A stretch of DNA of 64,000 nucleotides. Origin: Riemerella anatipestifer (GTDB lineage: Bacteria; Bacteroidota; Bacteroidia; Flavobacteriales; Weeksellaceae). How positions within the stretch are numbered: the stretch's first letter is position 1; every line of letters begins with the position of its first letter. The stretch covers positions 1,550,001 to 1,614,000 of the forward strand of contig NZ_CP142016.1 in NCBI RefSeq assembly GCF_035666175.1, in the 5' to 3' direction. This document shows, piece by piece, positions 55,417 through 64,000 of the stretch. The translations under genes and the position numbers were made by a program. The notes beneath the pieces were generated by a model. The model did not search any database. It saw nothing but the letters and a program-made list of their open reading frames with translations, and had not been told where the DNA came from.

Positions 55417-56325
55417 TTGGCTAGAACACTTATATCTGTTGTAGGTCCTACGGGAATAGGTAAAACCGAATTGGCAATAAAAATAGCCCAGTTTTTCGGT
55501 ACTGAAATTTTATCCTGCGACTCACGACAGTTTTTTAAAGAAATGCCTATTGGTACAGCCGCTCCTTCTAAGGAGGAGTTGGCTGTTGTGCCACATCATT
55601 TTATAGGGCATATATCTATTACAGAAGATTATTCTATCGGTCGGTACGAAAAGGAAGCCTTGGCTTTATTAGATAAGCTGTTTCAGCAATATAAAGTCGT
55701 GGTAATGGTAGGCGGTAGTGGTATGTACGAGAAGGCAGTTGTGGAAGGTCTTAATGATTTACCAGAAGCTAACGAAGATTATATTAAAGAACTTGAACAA
55801 ATCCTCAATAAGGAAGGGATAGAAGCCTTACAGAAGCAGTTAGAGGCACAAGATGAGGCCTATTATCAGCAGGTAGATAAAGATAATCCTAGACGCTTGA
55901 TAAGGGCTTTAGATATTATTAAACAAACGGGGAAACCTTATTCTGAAATTATAGCTGAAACTAAGCCTAAAAGGGACTTTAATACTATTAGGATTGTACT
56001 CACGGCACCTAGAGAAATTATCTATGAAAGAATCAACCAAAGGGTGGATAGAATGCTAGAGAAAGGTTTGCTAGATGAGGTTAAAGGTTTACTTCAGTAT
56101 CAAGATAGAGTAGCTTTGAATACAGTGGGTTATACAGAGTTGTTTAATTACTTGAATGGTGATTGGGAATTAGATTTTGCTGTTTCCGAGATTAAGAAAA
56201 ACTCTAGACGCTACGCAAAACGCCAAATGACTTGGAACCGAAAACTTCCTCGTCTGATAGAACTTTCGCACCAATATTCTAACGAGGAATTAGTATCTTT
56301 GCTTAATAACTTAAATTTAAAATAA
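55417..56325 (+). CDS. miaA: tRNA dimethylallyltransferase
   Basis: Adds dimethylallyl to A37 of tRNAs reading UNN codons. The P-loop is GPTGIGKTELA (residues about 10-20), followed by LSCDSRQFFKEMPIGTA and the later DNPRRLIRALDI motif. A TTG start at 55417 gives the normal N-terminus (LARTLISVVGPTG); no in-frame ATG precedes it. The 302-residue length fits. The next gene, a thioredoxin-like protein, starts two bases after its stop. Confidence 0.94.
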   Translation: MARTLISVVGPTGIGKTELAIKIAQFFGTEILSCDSRQFFKEMPIGTAAPSKEELAVVPHHFIGHISITEDYSIGRYEKEALALLDKLFQQYKVVVMVGGSGMYEKAVVEGLNDLPEANEDYIKELEQILNKEGIEALQKQLEAQDEAYYQQVDKDNPRRLIRALDIIKQTGKPYSEIIAETKPKRDFNTIRIVLTAPREIIYERINQRVDRMLEKGLLDEVKGLLQYQDRVALNTVGYTELFNYLNGDWELDFAVSEIKKNSRRYAKRQMTWNRKLPRLIELSHQYSNEELVSLLNNLNLK

Positions 56326-56326
56326 A

Positions 56327-56884
56327 ATGGCTAGAACACCGTCTAATATGTTGGAGTTAGGAACTAAAGCTCCTTTTTTTGAGCTTCCTAATCCTGCTAA
56401 AAATAACGAGTTACAATCTTTAGAAAACTTAAAAGGAGAGAAAGGAACATTGGTAGTTTTTATGTGTAACCACTGTCCGTTTGTGATTCATGTGATAGAT
56501 AAATTAGCAGAGCTTTATGAGGATTATAAGGCTAAAGGAATCGAATTTATTGCAATTAATTCTAATGATATAGAGAACTATCCTGCGGATTCACCAGAAC
56601 TAATGATTGATTTTGCTGAAGAACACGGCGTTAATTTCCCTTATTTATTTGATGAAAGTCAAGCTATTGCTAAAGCCTACGACGCTGCGTGCACTCCAGA
56701 TTTCTACTTTTTTGATGACAAATTAGACTTGGTATATAGAGGTCAGATGGACGACTCTCGCCCAGGCAATCAGCACGAGGTAACGGGAGAGGATTTAATT
56801 ATTGCTTTTGAAAACCTTTTAGCAGAACAACCACAAGAAGAACTACAAAAGCCTAGTTTAGGTTGTAATATTAAATGGAAATAA
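56327..56884 (+). CDS. Thioredoxin-fold (AhpC/TSA-like) protein
   Basis: A 185-residue thioredoxin-fold protein with the active site MCNHCPFVIHVIDKL (CNHC). It fits the family of single-domain redoxins that include AGAP-like proteins in Bacteroidetes. There is no signal peptide, so it is cytoplasmic. A C-terminal Cys (SLGCNIKWK) is also conserved in this group. It is the last gene of the DUF4290-murA-miaA operon, two bases after miaA. The partner is unknown. Confidence 0.88.
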   Translation: MARTPSNMLELGTKAPFFELPNPAKNNELQSLENLKGEKGTLVVFMCNHCPFVIHVIDKLAELYEDYKAKGIEFIAINSNDIENYPADSPELMIDFAEEHGVNFPYLFDESQAIAKAYDAACTPDFYFFDDKLDLVYRGQMDDSRPGNQHEVTGEDLIIAFENLLAEQPQEELQKPSLGCNIKWK

Positions 56885-56913
56885 AAGATTAAGTTTAGAA
56901 AGCATCTGTAAAA

Positions 56914-57462
56914 GTGAAAAATAGGAATAGGTTAATTGTATTAGGTTTATTATTTCTAGTTGCAGGAGGATTTGTTGTTTGTAAGTTAAATAAAGACTTT
57001 TTGCTTTTATGGAATAGTAATTCAATAAAAGTAACTACTGATGGCCCATTAACAAAGGATAAAGTGAAAATTGAATTTGGTAATGGTGTTAATTCAATTA
57101 ATCGTACAACAGATGCTGAACTTTTCAGTAGGAGAGAGAAATATATCATTTTATATGACGGTAAGATTAAGGATAAAATGATGAATGAATATGGAGAGAA
57201 TGATTTTTTGATTACCTATGATGATAAGTACTATTTCTCTTTCCGACAGTTTAAACTTAATAGAAGACACCAACACGACTATAAGTTCCATTTTTACCCT
57301 AAAGGCGATAAAATATACATTGCTGTTGATATAAAAGGGCAAGATGCAATGAAATTTAAGAGACCTATGATTGATATTAAATTAGTGGATAAATATATAT
57401 GCAATACTCCAATTGATAGTGCTGGAGGTATTTATAATATGATTGAGCTAGAAAAAGAGTAG
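56914..57462 (+). CDS. Membrane-anchored protein, unknown function
   Basis: A 182-residue protein starting with GTG. It has an N-terminal hydrophobic segment (LIVLGLLFLVAGGFVVC) that could be a membrane anchor or a lipoprotein signal with a Cys. The rest is hydrophilic, with many aromatic residues (RQFKLNRRHQHDYKFHFYP). No family is recognised. It is 29 bases after the thioredoxin-like gene, perhaps at the end of the same operon. Confidence 0.65.
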   Translation: MKNRNRLIVLGLLFLVAGGFVVCKLNKDFLLLWNSNSIKVTTDGPLTKDKVKIEFGNGVNSINRTTDAELFSRREKYIILYDGKIKDKMMNEYGENDFLITYDDKYYFSFRQFKLNRRHQHDYKFHFYPKGDKIYIAVDIKGQDAMKFKRPMIDIKLVDKYICNTPIDSAGGIYNMIELEKE

Positions 57463-57527
57463 ATATTAAGTGCTGGTTTCAAGATAAATTTTATTTTAAT
57501 ACTCATAACTACAAAAAAAACAAAATA

Positions 57528-57565
57528 AAAACTCCGCTTCAAAATTTTTGAAGCGGAGTTTTTTC
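57528..57565. terminator. Bidirectional terminator between convergent genes
   Basis: ACTCCGCTTCAAAA (57531-57544) pairs with TTTTGAAGCGGAGT (57546-57559), with A residues before and T residues after. It would stop transcription from both the membrane-protein gene and rplU-rpmA. Confidence 0.85.
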
Positions 57566-57611
57566 ATGTTTAACAATTAAACTTTACGTATGCAAAAAGT
57601 TATTTTTCTTA

Positions 57612-57869
57612 TTAAGCGTTAGGTTCAACAGATACAAAAGATCTGTTGTTAGCTTTTTTCTTAAACACCACTGTACCATCTACTAATGCAAACAAAGTGT
57701 GGTCTTTACCAATCCCTACATTCTCTCCAGGGTGGTGTTGTGTACCTCTTTGTCTTACAATAATATTTCCAGCGATAGCTTCTTGCCCTCCGAAAATCTT
57801 CACACCTAATCTTTTAGAGTGAGATTCTCTACCGTTTTTGGAACTACCAACTCCTTTCTTGTGTGCCAT
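57612..57869 (-). CDS. rpmA: 50S ribosomal protein L27
   Basis: An 85-residue ribosomal protein of the large subunit peptidyl-transferase region. Its N-terminus ([20 protein letters not shown]) and the [20 protein letters not shown] block are the standard L27 signatures. It starts directly with Ala after Met, without the cleaved leader of Firmicutes. It lies 33 bases after rplU, the usual L21-L27 pair. Confidence 0.97.
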   Translation of the reverse strand: MAHKKGVGSSKNGRESHSKRLGVKIFGGQEAIAGNIIVRQRGTQHHPGENVGIGKDHTLFALVDGTVVFKKKANNRSFVSVEPNA

Positions 57870-57902
57870 TTTGTTTTAAAGTTTTTTAGGTTGAAAAAAT
57901 AC

Positions 57903-58529
57903 TTAGGCTTTTCCGCCTTTTAGTTGTCCTTTAAGAGTTTCTAACTCTTCAAACTTTCCATCAGCAGCTAGTTGTGCTTGTTGAGGCCAAGTTGTAGGAT
58001 CCATAGCTGCATATACAGCACCGTTAGGATCTAAGATGGCTTCTAGCTCCTCTTTAGTTTTCTTTGCTAAATCAGCAAAAGAAGTAATACCTGCTCCTGC
58101 GAAAAGCTCTGCTACTTTAGGACCAATACCTTCAATTAGAGTAAGGTCATCTCCTTTTTTAGAAGATTTTTTTGTAGCAGCCTTGGTTTCTGTTTTTGCA
58201 GAAGATTTTTTAGCACCATCAAAACCTGTTATAGAAACAATTTTGATTTGAGTAAGAGATTGTCTATGCCCGTTTTTCTTAGCATATCCTTTTCTTCTTT
58301 TCTTTTTGAAAACGATAACTTTATCAGCTTTCAAATGCTCAATAATTTCCGCTTCTACAGCGATACCACTTACAGCTGGGGCGCCTACTGTTGTTGCTCC
58401 GTTTACGGTAAGAAGTACTTTATCAAAAGTTACTTTGTCTCCTTTCTCACCAGAAAGACGGTTTACAAACAATTTTTGGTCTTGCTCAACTTTGTATTGA
58501 AGCCCTGCTATCTCTACGATTGCAAACAT
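57903..58529 (-). CDS. rplU: 50S ribosomal protein L21 with HhH extension
   Basis: A 208-residue protein whose first 100 residues are L21 (FAIVEIAGLQYKVEQDQKLFV, KKKRRKGYAKKNGHRQSLT). A Lys/Ala/Ser-rich linker follows. The last 80 residues form a helix-hairpin-helix domain (TLIEGIGPKVAELFAGAGIT). Ordinary L21 is about 103 residues. The fusion is known in Flavobacteriia but is unusual among bacteria. The extension could bind RNA or DNA. rpmA follows on the same strand. Confidence 0.95.
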   Translation of the reverse strand: MFAIVEIAGLQYKVEQDQKLFVNRLSGEKGDKVTFDKVLLTVNGATTVGAPAVSGIAVEAEIIEHLKADKVIVFKKKRRKGYAKKNGHRQSLTQIKIVSITGFDGAKKSSAKTETKAATKKSSKKGDDLTLIEGIGPKVAELFAGAGITSFADLAKKTKEELEAILDPNGAVYAAMDPTTWPQQAQLAADGKFEELETLKGQLKGGKA

Positions 58530-58558
58530 TGTTATAAATATTTAGTTAGTTAAAGTCG

Positions 58559-58566
58559 CAAAATTA
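58559..58566 (-). promoter_or_regulatory. -7 promoter box for rplU
   Basis: On the minus strand TAATTTTG fits TAnnTTTG, 30 bases before the rplU ATG. No good -33 TTTG is seen at the usual distance. Confidence 0.5.
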
Positions 58567-58641
58567 AGTATTTTTTTTGAATTATAGATATTTAACTCAA
58601 AAAAAGTGTTTAAAAATACTCCTTTTTTATGTATGTATTAT

Positions 58642-59661
58642 TTATATAACATTAACCTCTCGTTCTAGGATAATCCCAAAGGTATCTTTTACAGAAGCGA
58701 TGATTTCAGATGAAAAATGATAAATTTCTTCGCCTGTAGCCTTTCCCGTAGCGTTGATGATAACAAGTGCTTGTAAATGATGGGTAGCCACATTGCCTAT
58801 TTGTTTACCCTTCCAACCTGTTTGTTCTATTAGCCAACCTGCAGGAACTTTGGTGTGGCTACCTTGTGGATAACCAGGTAGGCTAGGGAATTGTTTTTGT
58901 AAGTTCTGATAATGCTCTGTGCTGATACTCGGGTTTTTGAAAAAACTGCCTGCATTACCTATCTCTTTAGGGTTAGGAAGTTTAGAAGTTCTGATGTTTA
59001 TGACTGCCTGTGCCACCTCTTGTATGCTGGGTTGGGTAACATTTAAACTAGAAAGTTCTTGTTGTATAGCACCATAGTCGGTTCTTATGAGGTGGTTTCT
59101 TTTCGTTAGTCTAAAGCTGACTTCCAGTATAACACACTTCCCCTTGCCTTCTTGTTTAAAAAAGGAATCTCTATATCCAAAGTGGCATTTCTCCTTATTA
59201 AAGGTTTCTACTTCTAGGGTTTCTAGGTTGAGGACTTGGCAAGACTCAAAATGGTCTTTAATTTCTACGCCGTATGCCCCTATATTTTGGATAGGGCAAG
59301 TGCCTACATTACCTGGTATTAGAGAGAGGTTCTCTAGCCCACCATAGTTTTTCTCTAGGCTGTATTGTACAAACTGATGCCAATTTTCTCCTGCTTGTGC
59401 TGTGAGTAATACTTCATCATAGTTTAGGTGTTGTTCTTTGATGCCCTTTAGGTTGAGTAAGATGGTAAGCCCATTAAAATCTTTTGTTAATAAGATATTG
59501 CTCCCACCACCTAAGAATAATATAGGTAAACCTTTAATCTCGTCTAGCTTTAAGATGGAGGTTAAGTCTTCTAAATTATTGACTTCTGCAAAGTATTTAG
59601 AAAACGATTCTACCCCAAAGGTGTTGTGGTTTTTAAGAGAATAATTGGTCTTAAGTTGCAT
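58642..59661 (-). CDS. murB: UDP-N-acetylenolpyruvoylglucosamine reductase
   Basis: The FAD-dependent second step of peptidoglycan precursor synthesis. Typical are the N-terminal SLKNHNTFGV, the FAD-binding LFLGGGSNILL, NIGAYGVEI and the catalytic region NAGSFFKNP. The ATG at 59661 gives the normal N-terminus (MQLKTNYSL); a longer frame from 59715 adds a hydrophobic start not found in the family. The 339 residues match the type I enzyme. Its upstream region contains the (AC)18 tract. Confidence 0.93.
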   Translation of the reverse strand: MQLKTNYSLKNHNTFGVESFSKYFAEVNNLEDLTSILKLDEIKGLPILFLGGGSNILLTKDFNGLTILLNLKGIKEQHLNYDEVLLTAQAGENWHQFVQYSLEKNYGGLENLSLIPGNVGTCPIQNIGAYGVEIKDHFESCQVLNLETLEVETFNKEKCHFGYRDSFFKQEGKGKCVILEVSFRLTKRNHLIRTDYGAIQQELSSLNVTQPSIQEVAQAVINIRTSKLPNPKEIGNAGSFFKNPSISTEHYQNLQKQFPSLPGYPQGSHTKVPAGWLIEQTGWKGKQIGNVATHHLQALVIINATGKATGEEIYHFSSEIIASVKDTFGIILEREVNVI

Positions 59662-59839
59662 AGATTGATAAATTAAAATAACGATGAGCAAAGATAATTT
59701 AAAAAAAGAAACCATTATCTTTTGTTTGTATGATAATTGTTTTATACATTTGCCCCAGTTTTATGACACGCAATACCAACAACATACAACAAAGTGAAAA
59801 AAAGTGGCACAAAAATTTGGTAGTTCCAAATAATTGTGT

Positions 59840-59879
<40 letters not shown>

Positions 59880-60079
59880 ATTTAAGTTTTGTTTCCATAA
59901 ATATCTGCTAGAAGTTCGTCTTTTTCATAAGCTGAAAAGGTTGTTTTGGTTTGGGGCTTCTAGCGTGCAGAGAGGATACTCTATTCTCTCTGTCTTAGCC
60001 TTCCTCCTCGTTTTGTGTGTGTTGAGAGGGGGAAGCATTTTCTTATTGGTTCTAGGTTTAAAATTCAAATATTCAAGGA

Positions 60080-60206
60080 ATCATCGGAGCTATTGAACTA
60101 CAACCCCAGAGCTTTAATCCTTTAACCCTTGAACTTTGAACCTCTAGAATCTAACCTCCATAACCTCTAATCCTTTAAACCATTAAACCTTAAACTATAG
60201 CATTTT
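60080..60206 (+). other. Low-complexity C/T/A-rich leader before the surface-protein gene
   Basis: The 127 bases before the ATG at 60207 repeat motifs such as CTTTAA, AACC and CCTCTA (for example AATCCTTTAACCCTTGAAC). It codes for nothing obvious. It may be a 5' leader. The rest of 59662-60079 holds only the (AC)18 tract and no gene I can support. Confidence 0.45.
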
Positions 60207-62128
60207 ATGAAAAAGATTTTATTATGTGCGGTATTTCTGCCTTTGATGCTGAACGCCCAAGATTACAGCGGCAGAGTGGGCATCAATACCAAAGAGCCAC
60301 AAGCCACATTAGATATTTCTAAGAAAGAATTAAATATGCTCCCAAGTGGTCACACGCAGGGCGTATTATTTCCAGAGTTTAGTACTACCGAGCGTTCTAC
60401 TTTTACCAACCCTAAAAAAGGAACGATGATTTACAATACCGACAAAGAGTGTATTGAGATTTATAGAGGCGTTTCGGGCGGCGTACACCAATGGTCTTGC
60501 TTACTCGATGTAGGGAGTAGCAAAGCCCAAAGCGTAGCGGTAAGCCCTCAAGGGTTTGAGGGCTCTTATATTGGGGGCATTCCACTTACTGATCTTGATA
60601 CCAATAAGGTCAAATTTAAGTTAGAAAACAACTCATTTTCTAGTGTTAGTTTAGCATTTCACGATGCGGTTACGGTACAAAATGGTTCGGCTGCTATTTC
60701 GGCTGGCAACTGCCAATGGCAAAAACTTCCAGCAGGTAGTGTAGCACCGTGTACTTCGGGTAGCCTCATTAGTCTTGACTCTGGAGAGTCCGCTATGTTA
60801 TGGTACACCCTCTCTGGTACTCCAGAAACGGGTACTTTGACGGCTAATTTTAGCAAACTCGGTGCTCAAGCCGACCACAATCTATTACCGTAGGTTTTGA
60901 TTCTTTCGCCATTACCAACCCTAAAACGGAGTATATTGTATCAATCCCTTACCAAGGTGCATCTCAAATAGTGGGGATATTGGATAATGGGGCTAATAAA
61001 TTGGTCGCAAAAATACCTTATAAAAACGGTCAGGGTTCTTATACAGCGGTGGAATCTCAAGAAGTAACCACAGCTATAGGACAAGACGGTGATACCAATA
61101 CAGTAAAGCTCACCATTCCGCAGGGTAATTTTATGGCTAAAGGCTCGCTGGACGCTACCATTGTCGTGGGTGGTACAGACAGCCAATACAAGGTTCGTTT
61201 GTTACAGCCAGGGGAAGAATATACCATCGCTACTATACCTTACACGTTTAATGGGGAAAGCTACCAACTGGTCTTAAAGGGTATTGGTGGCATTCTTGAC
61301 CGTTGTTTTGGTAAAACTACCTTGGAGTGTGTAGGGTACGGAGCAAATGTTAAAGAACACGAGTTTATTTATCTTCCTGTCCAAGGACCAGATGGTAAAA
61401 TTTGGCTCAACAATAACCTTGGGGCGGAGTATGCTCGTGTAGGCTCCCAATGGTTTAACCCTGCGTATCAGGCAGGGGCTCTAGACCCTGCCAATACCAC
61501 CATCGCCGTGCCGCTTTATAATCCGACTGCCGACCAGATTAAGATGGACTGGCGTGCGTATGGTTCTCTTTTCCAGTGGCAGCGTAATCCAGACGGACAC
61601 GAACTTATCAATTGGACTTATATTTTTAATGATATTACACCGAAATATAATACAACATCGTCTTCATCTAATTCTTGGACGAATCCTGGGCATAATTTGT
61701 TTATCACGGGTTCTGATTCAAATGGTTCGTGGGTAAATAGTAGTTTATATAGTTCAGGACCTCGTAATTTATGGCAGTCTTCAGGTGTAGATAAGACTAA
61801 TCCTTGCCCGTCTGGTTATCACGTTCCCACTCGCGATGAACAGGTAGCTTTACATAATGCGATTTTAAAGTATGATGCAGGTGATACCAGTACATTTTCT
61901 AGTGAAATGTGGGACGAGCAGGAGCTCCGCCTGCCAGCCAGCGGTGTCCGCGGCTACAGCGATGGCTCGTTCGGCAGTCAGAGTAGCTACGGTTTCTTGT
62001 GGAGCAGCGAGCAGTGGGACTATGGAGAGTTCTCGTGGAACTTATGGTTCGCTCCATACATGAGCGGCTACAGCTCCTACGGCATTCAAGCGAACGGCTT
62101 TAGTGTCCGCTGCATTAAAGATAACTAA
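60207..62128 (+). pseudogene. FISUMP-domain surface protein with a 1-base frameshift
   Basis: The first frame (60207-60893) has a signal peptide (MKKILLCAVFLPLMLNA), a GRVGINTKEPQATLDI motif and beta-rich repeats. Near 60875 the frame breaks. Adding one C (GAC-CCA) joins it to the second frame (SITVGFDSFAITNPKT...), giving about 640 residues. The C-terminal region has the Fibrobacter succinogenes major paralogous fold (GYHVPTRDEQVALHNAIL, LPASGVRGYSD, GFSVRCIKDN). Bases 61921-61980 are 42 of 60 G+C, far above the surrounding DNA. The break is either a mutation or a sequencing error. Confidence 0.75.
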
Positions 62129-62213
62129 GTGATCAGCCAAGAAACCAAGAGGGTAAAATCCTTTCCTTATATAAGATAAACTAAAGTATAACCTATAAAA
62201 AAACAAATATATT

Positions 62214-62386
62214 GTGCCAGTAAAATTTAAAGTCATTGAAAGAGGTCAGCCAGGTGTAAGCTGCAGCGGTAACAAAAAGTGGTATGCCAGTGCTGCCACA
62301 GATGGTGCGAGGTAGGTGTAAACTATCGCCCCAGTAAACGCATTTTAGATAGAATGAAGGCGGCAGGTTTTGAAAAAGTAAAGTAA
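62214..62386 (+). pseudogene. HU-like DNA-binding protein remnant, internally deleted
   Basis: The first frame (from GTG 62214) reads VPVKFKVIERGQPGV and KKWYASAATDG, which is the N-terminus of the HU-HIG type DNA-binding proteins. It stops at 62315. A second frame carries the C-terminal VNYRPSKRILDRMKAAGFEKVK-like end (shown here in part). The central part of a protein that is normally about 120 residues or more is missing. It is not functional. Confidence 0.6.
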
Positions 62387-62409
62387 ATCGTTCTATCTAT
62401 GCATCTTAC

Positions 62410-62449
62410 AAAACTACCGCAGGTTTCTTTAGAAACCTGCGGTAGTTTT
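62410..62449. repeat. Palindrome with nearby repeats
   Basis: AAAACTACCGCAGGTTTCT pairs with its exact reverse complement around TT. Degenerate copies of the right arm follow to about 62500 (AACTTGCGGTAGTTTTT, AACCTGCGCAGGTTTTTT). It could be the terminator of the surface-protein unit or a REP-like element. Confidence 0.7.
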
Positions 62450-62673
62450 GGGTAAAACTTGCGGTAGTTTTTAGTGAAACCTGCGCAGGTTTTTTAGCCT
62501 ACCTAGCTTATCTTCGGAAAGTCCCTATTCATAGGGGTTACAGAACTTCGTTAGGTTTTACATAAACTAAGGCAGGGTTTTAATAATTTTAATGTGTCTT
62601 TGTCCTTTTGGCTTCGCCGAACCATTGAGTTAAGTTTGTTTCAAAGCGATAAATATGTATGCTCGTCCTTTTG

Positions 62674-62863
62674 GGTCAAGCCAAAAGGACCAAAAAGTCA
62701 AGACTAGAAAACTACGGCTAAAAATGCGACGTCCATTCTAAAAGCCCTAGAACTCACGCCAAGGCTAAAGCCCACACTTGTTCAAACAATAGGTCTTTTT
62801 TAACGAATGGACGCCCCATTTTCTTAACGCCTCCGTTCCCTTAGGTCGGGATGCAGCGGTTAT
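62674..62863. repeat. Dispersed intergenic repeat, copy 2
   Basis: About 190 bases matching 32461-32643, in the same orientation on the plus strand. Just before it (62665-62690) GTCCTTTTGG and CCAAAAGGAC form a 10-base stem. The GTCCATTC and GAATGGAC at its two sides are inverted repeats. Together with the palindrome, this is what fills the gene-free stretch 62387-62976. Confidence 0.72.
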
Positions 62864-62976
62864 TATATATGGCAGAGAATACTCAGCCTCTAAGCCCGAT
62901 GGCGTTTACCTTTTACTCTAAAAGATGCTTATATTTTGCCTAAAATCTAGTTAGGTTTTTGTGGCGTTTTGAGGAG

Positions 62977-63615
62977 TTACTTTAAAAACGGATTGTATTG
63001 TTGTTCAAAACCGATGTTGGTACTTGCTCCGTGTCCGCTATAGACTTGGGTATTCGGTGGTAAGGTGAGTAGTTTGGTTTTAATGCTTTCAATGAGTTGT
63101 TCGTAATTGCCTTTATATAAATCGGTTCTGCCAATGCTACCTTGGAAAATTACATCGCCAGAAATTACCCAATGTTGCTCTTTGCTGTAGAAGCTAATGC
63201 TCCCAGGTGAATGCCCAGGCGTGTGTAATAGGTGTAGAGTATCCGTTCCTAGTTGTAGTGTTTCGCCCTCATCTATGAAGATTACTTGTCCTACAAAGGG
63301 TAGCATATTAAATCCATACTGCCTTGCGGTAAGAGGGGCTCTATCTAGTAGTTCTTGGTCTAGATGATGCATCAGTACAGGTACTTGGTAGGTATCAAAC
63401 GCCCACTGCAATCCTGCGATATGGTCTATATGGGCGTGGGTGAGCAGAATGTTTTTAACCGTTAAGTCCTGTGAGGTTATAAATTCGGATAACGCTAAAG
63501 TTTCGTTTGCGGTAAAATTACCTGGGTCTATAATGAAGGCTTGTCTATCCTCGTTATAAACCACATAGGTGTTTTCTGAAAAGGGATTGAAGGTAAATGT
63601 TTTGATACTAAGCAT
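62977..63615 (-). CDS. MBL-fold metallo-hydrolase (glyoxalase II-like)
   Basis: A 212-residue metallo-beta-lactamase-fold hydrolase. The metal-binding motif is LLTHAHIDHIAG, with further ligands in HTPGHSPGS, VISGDVIF and YSGHGAST. These fit the small glyoxalase II or thioesterase-like enzymes of Bacteroidetes. The substrate is probably a thioester such as S-lactoylglutathione-like compounds, but it is not proven. It lies 14 bases downstream of the TolC-like gene on the same strand. Confidence 0.9.
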   Translation of the reverse strand: MLSIKTFTFNPFSENTYVVYNEDRQAFIIDPGNFTANETLALSEFITSQDLTVKNILLTHAHIDHIAGLQWAFDTYQVPVLMHHLDQELLDRAPLTARQYGFNMLPFVGQVIFIDEGETLQLGTDTLHLLHTPGHSPGSISFYSKEQHWVISGDVIFQGSIGRTDLYKGNYEQLIESIKTKLLTLPPNTQVYSGHGASTNIGFEQQYNPFLK

Positions 63616-63629
63616 AATAAAGGTTGTTT

Positions 63630-64000
63630 TTAGGGCTGGGCATTCATATTCCTTTGGAATAGTTTAATGCCATTGTAGGATTTCATAATTTTGTTTTCGG
63701 TATTGTAAATTTTCTTTTGGATATCCAAAAGTTTAGACTCTCTAGAGTTGAGTATAAATAATGAACTTTCTCCGTTTTTAAATTTAATCTCTTCTCCTTT
63801 TACCAGTTTGTTGTAATTGTCGTAATACTCTTTGTAGAGTTCTAGCTGTTTGGTGTAGCCTTCAAAATCATTCTTGTAAACTTCTAACTTGGTAAAGAGT
63901 TCTTGTTTTTTCATTTTTAAATCTTCCTCGTTTTGGAGTTTTTTTAGTTTAATGATTTCATAGTCCGCCCTTGCTTCTCTCATAAAAATAGGAACTTCCA
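63630..64000 (-). CDS. TolC-family outer-membrane protein, C-terminal part (partial)
   Basis: The last 120 or so residues of a TolC-like protein; the gene continues beyond the window end. The segment begins VPIFMREARADYEIIKLKKLQ and is a long amphipathic helix, with a second helix and the FILNSRESKLLDIQKKIYNTENKI region typical of the efflux channel. A late turn (FKNGESSLF) matches the TolC inter-helix region. It is a different family member from the one at 257. Confidence 0.85.
   Translation of the reverse strand, partial: EVPIFMREARADYEIIKLKKLQNEEDLKMKKQELFTKLEVYKNDFEGYTKQLELYKEYYDNYNKLVKGEEIKFKNGESSLFILNSRESKLLDIQKKIYNTENKIMKSYNGIKLFQRNMNAQP

Noticed and set aside
62042-62236. Minus-strand frame at the end of the FISUMP gene
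   Set aside because: It lies on the opposite strand of a coding region with strong domain similarity and has no recognisable product.

Overview
The window reads as chromosome from a Flavobacteriia (Weeksellaceae) bacterium, most likely Riemerella anatipestifer. The DNA is AT-rich. Several genes sit behind the Bacteroidetes -7 box TAnnTTTG. The 292-residue IS982-type transposase, present in six copies, matches what I remember of ISRa1 from R. anatipestifer. I ran no search, so the species is an inference; the phylum is secure.

Layout: 1-1693 is the end of an RND efflux operon (inner-membrane pump tail plus TolC/NodT lipoprotein). 1737-9389 is housekeeping: glmM, a TPR protein, an AI-2E-type permease, pabB with a pabC-like lyase, and a small HMA/DUF6132/methyltransferase group. 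9463-20311 is an accessory peptide natural-product (RiPP) locus. It holds a TPR/AraC membrane regulator, a small lipoprotein gene, a Cys-rich double-glycine precursor, a SPASM maturase remnant, an unknown 291-residue protein, a C39-peptidase ABC exporter and a TonB-type outer-membrane barrel. IS1 and ISRa1 elements have broken at least three of these genes. 20344-29503 continues the IS-rich zone: rhodanese, four more ISRa1 copies or fragments, a polytopic membrane protein, selO and a second interrupted outer-membrane receptor. From 29670 on the window is mostly conserved chromosome: an aminotransferase, a metal-responsive pair, ileS, lspA, lepA, a suf locus with five exported or unknown genes between sufB and sufC, coaX, an M1 peptidase, an RprXY-like two-component pair, murA, miaA, rpmA, rplU and murB. 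The end (59662-62976) is again variable: an (AC)18 tract, a frameshifted FISUMP-domain surface protein with a GC-rich C-terminal cassette, an HU-like remnant and a dispersed repeat. A hydrolase and a TolC fragment close the window.

How it fits together: the RiPP locus looks like a former secreted-peptide system. The precursor would have been modified by the SPASM enzyme, cut after its GG leader and exported by the C39 ABC protein, with the barrel acting at the outer membrane and the TPR/AraC protein as regulator. Because the IS footprints are clear, two of the broken reading frames can be rebuilt exactly and the maturase can be shown to have lost its N-terminal part. The other notable items are a type 2 IleRS with a swapped GIHH signature, rearranged ISRa1 copies that record recombination, and a possible retroelement-diversified surface protein.
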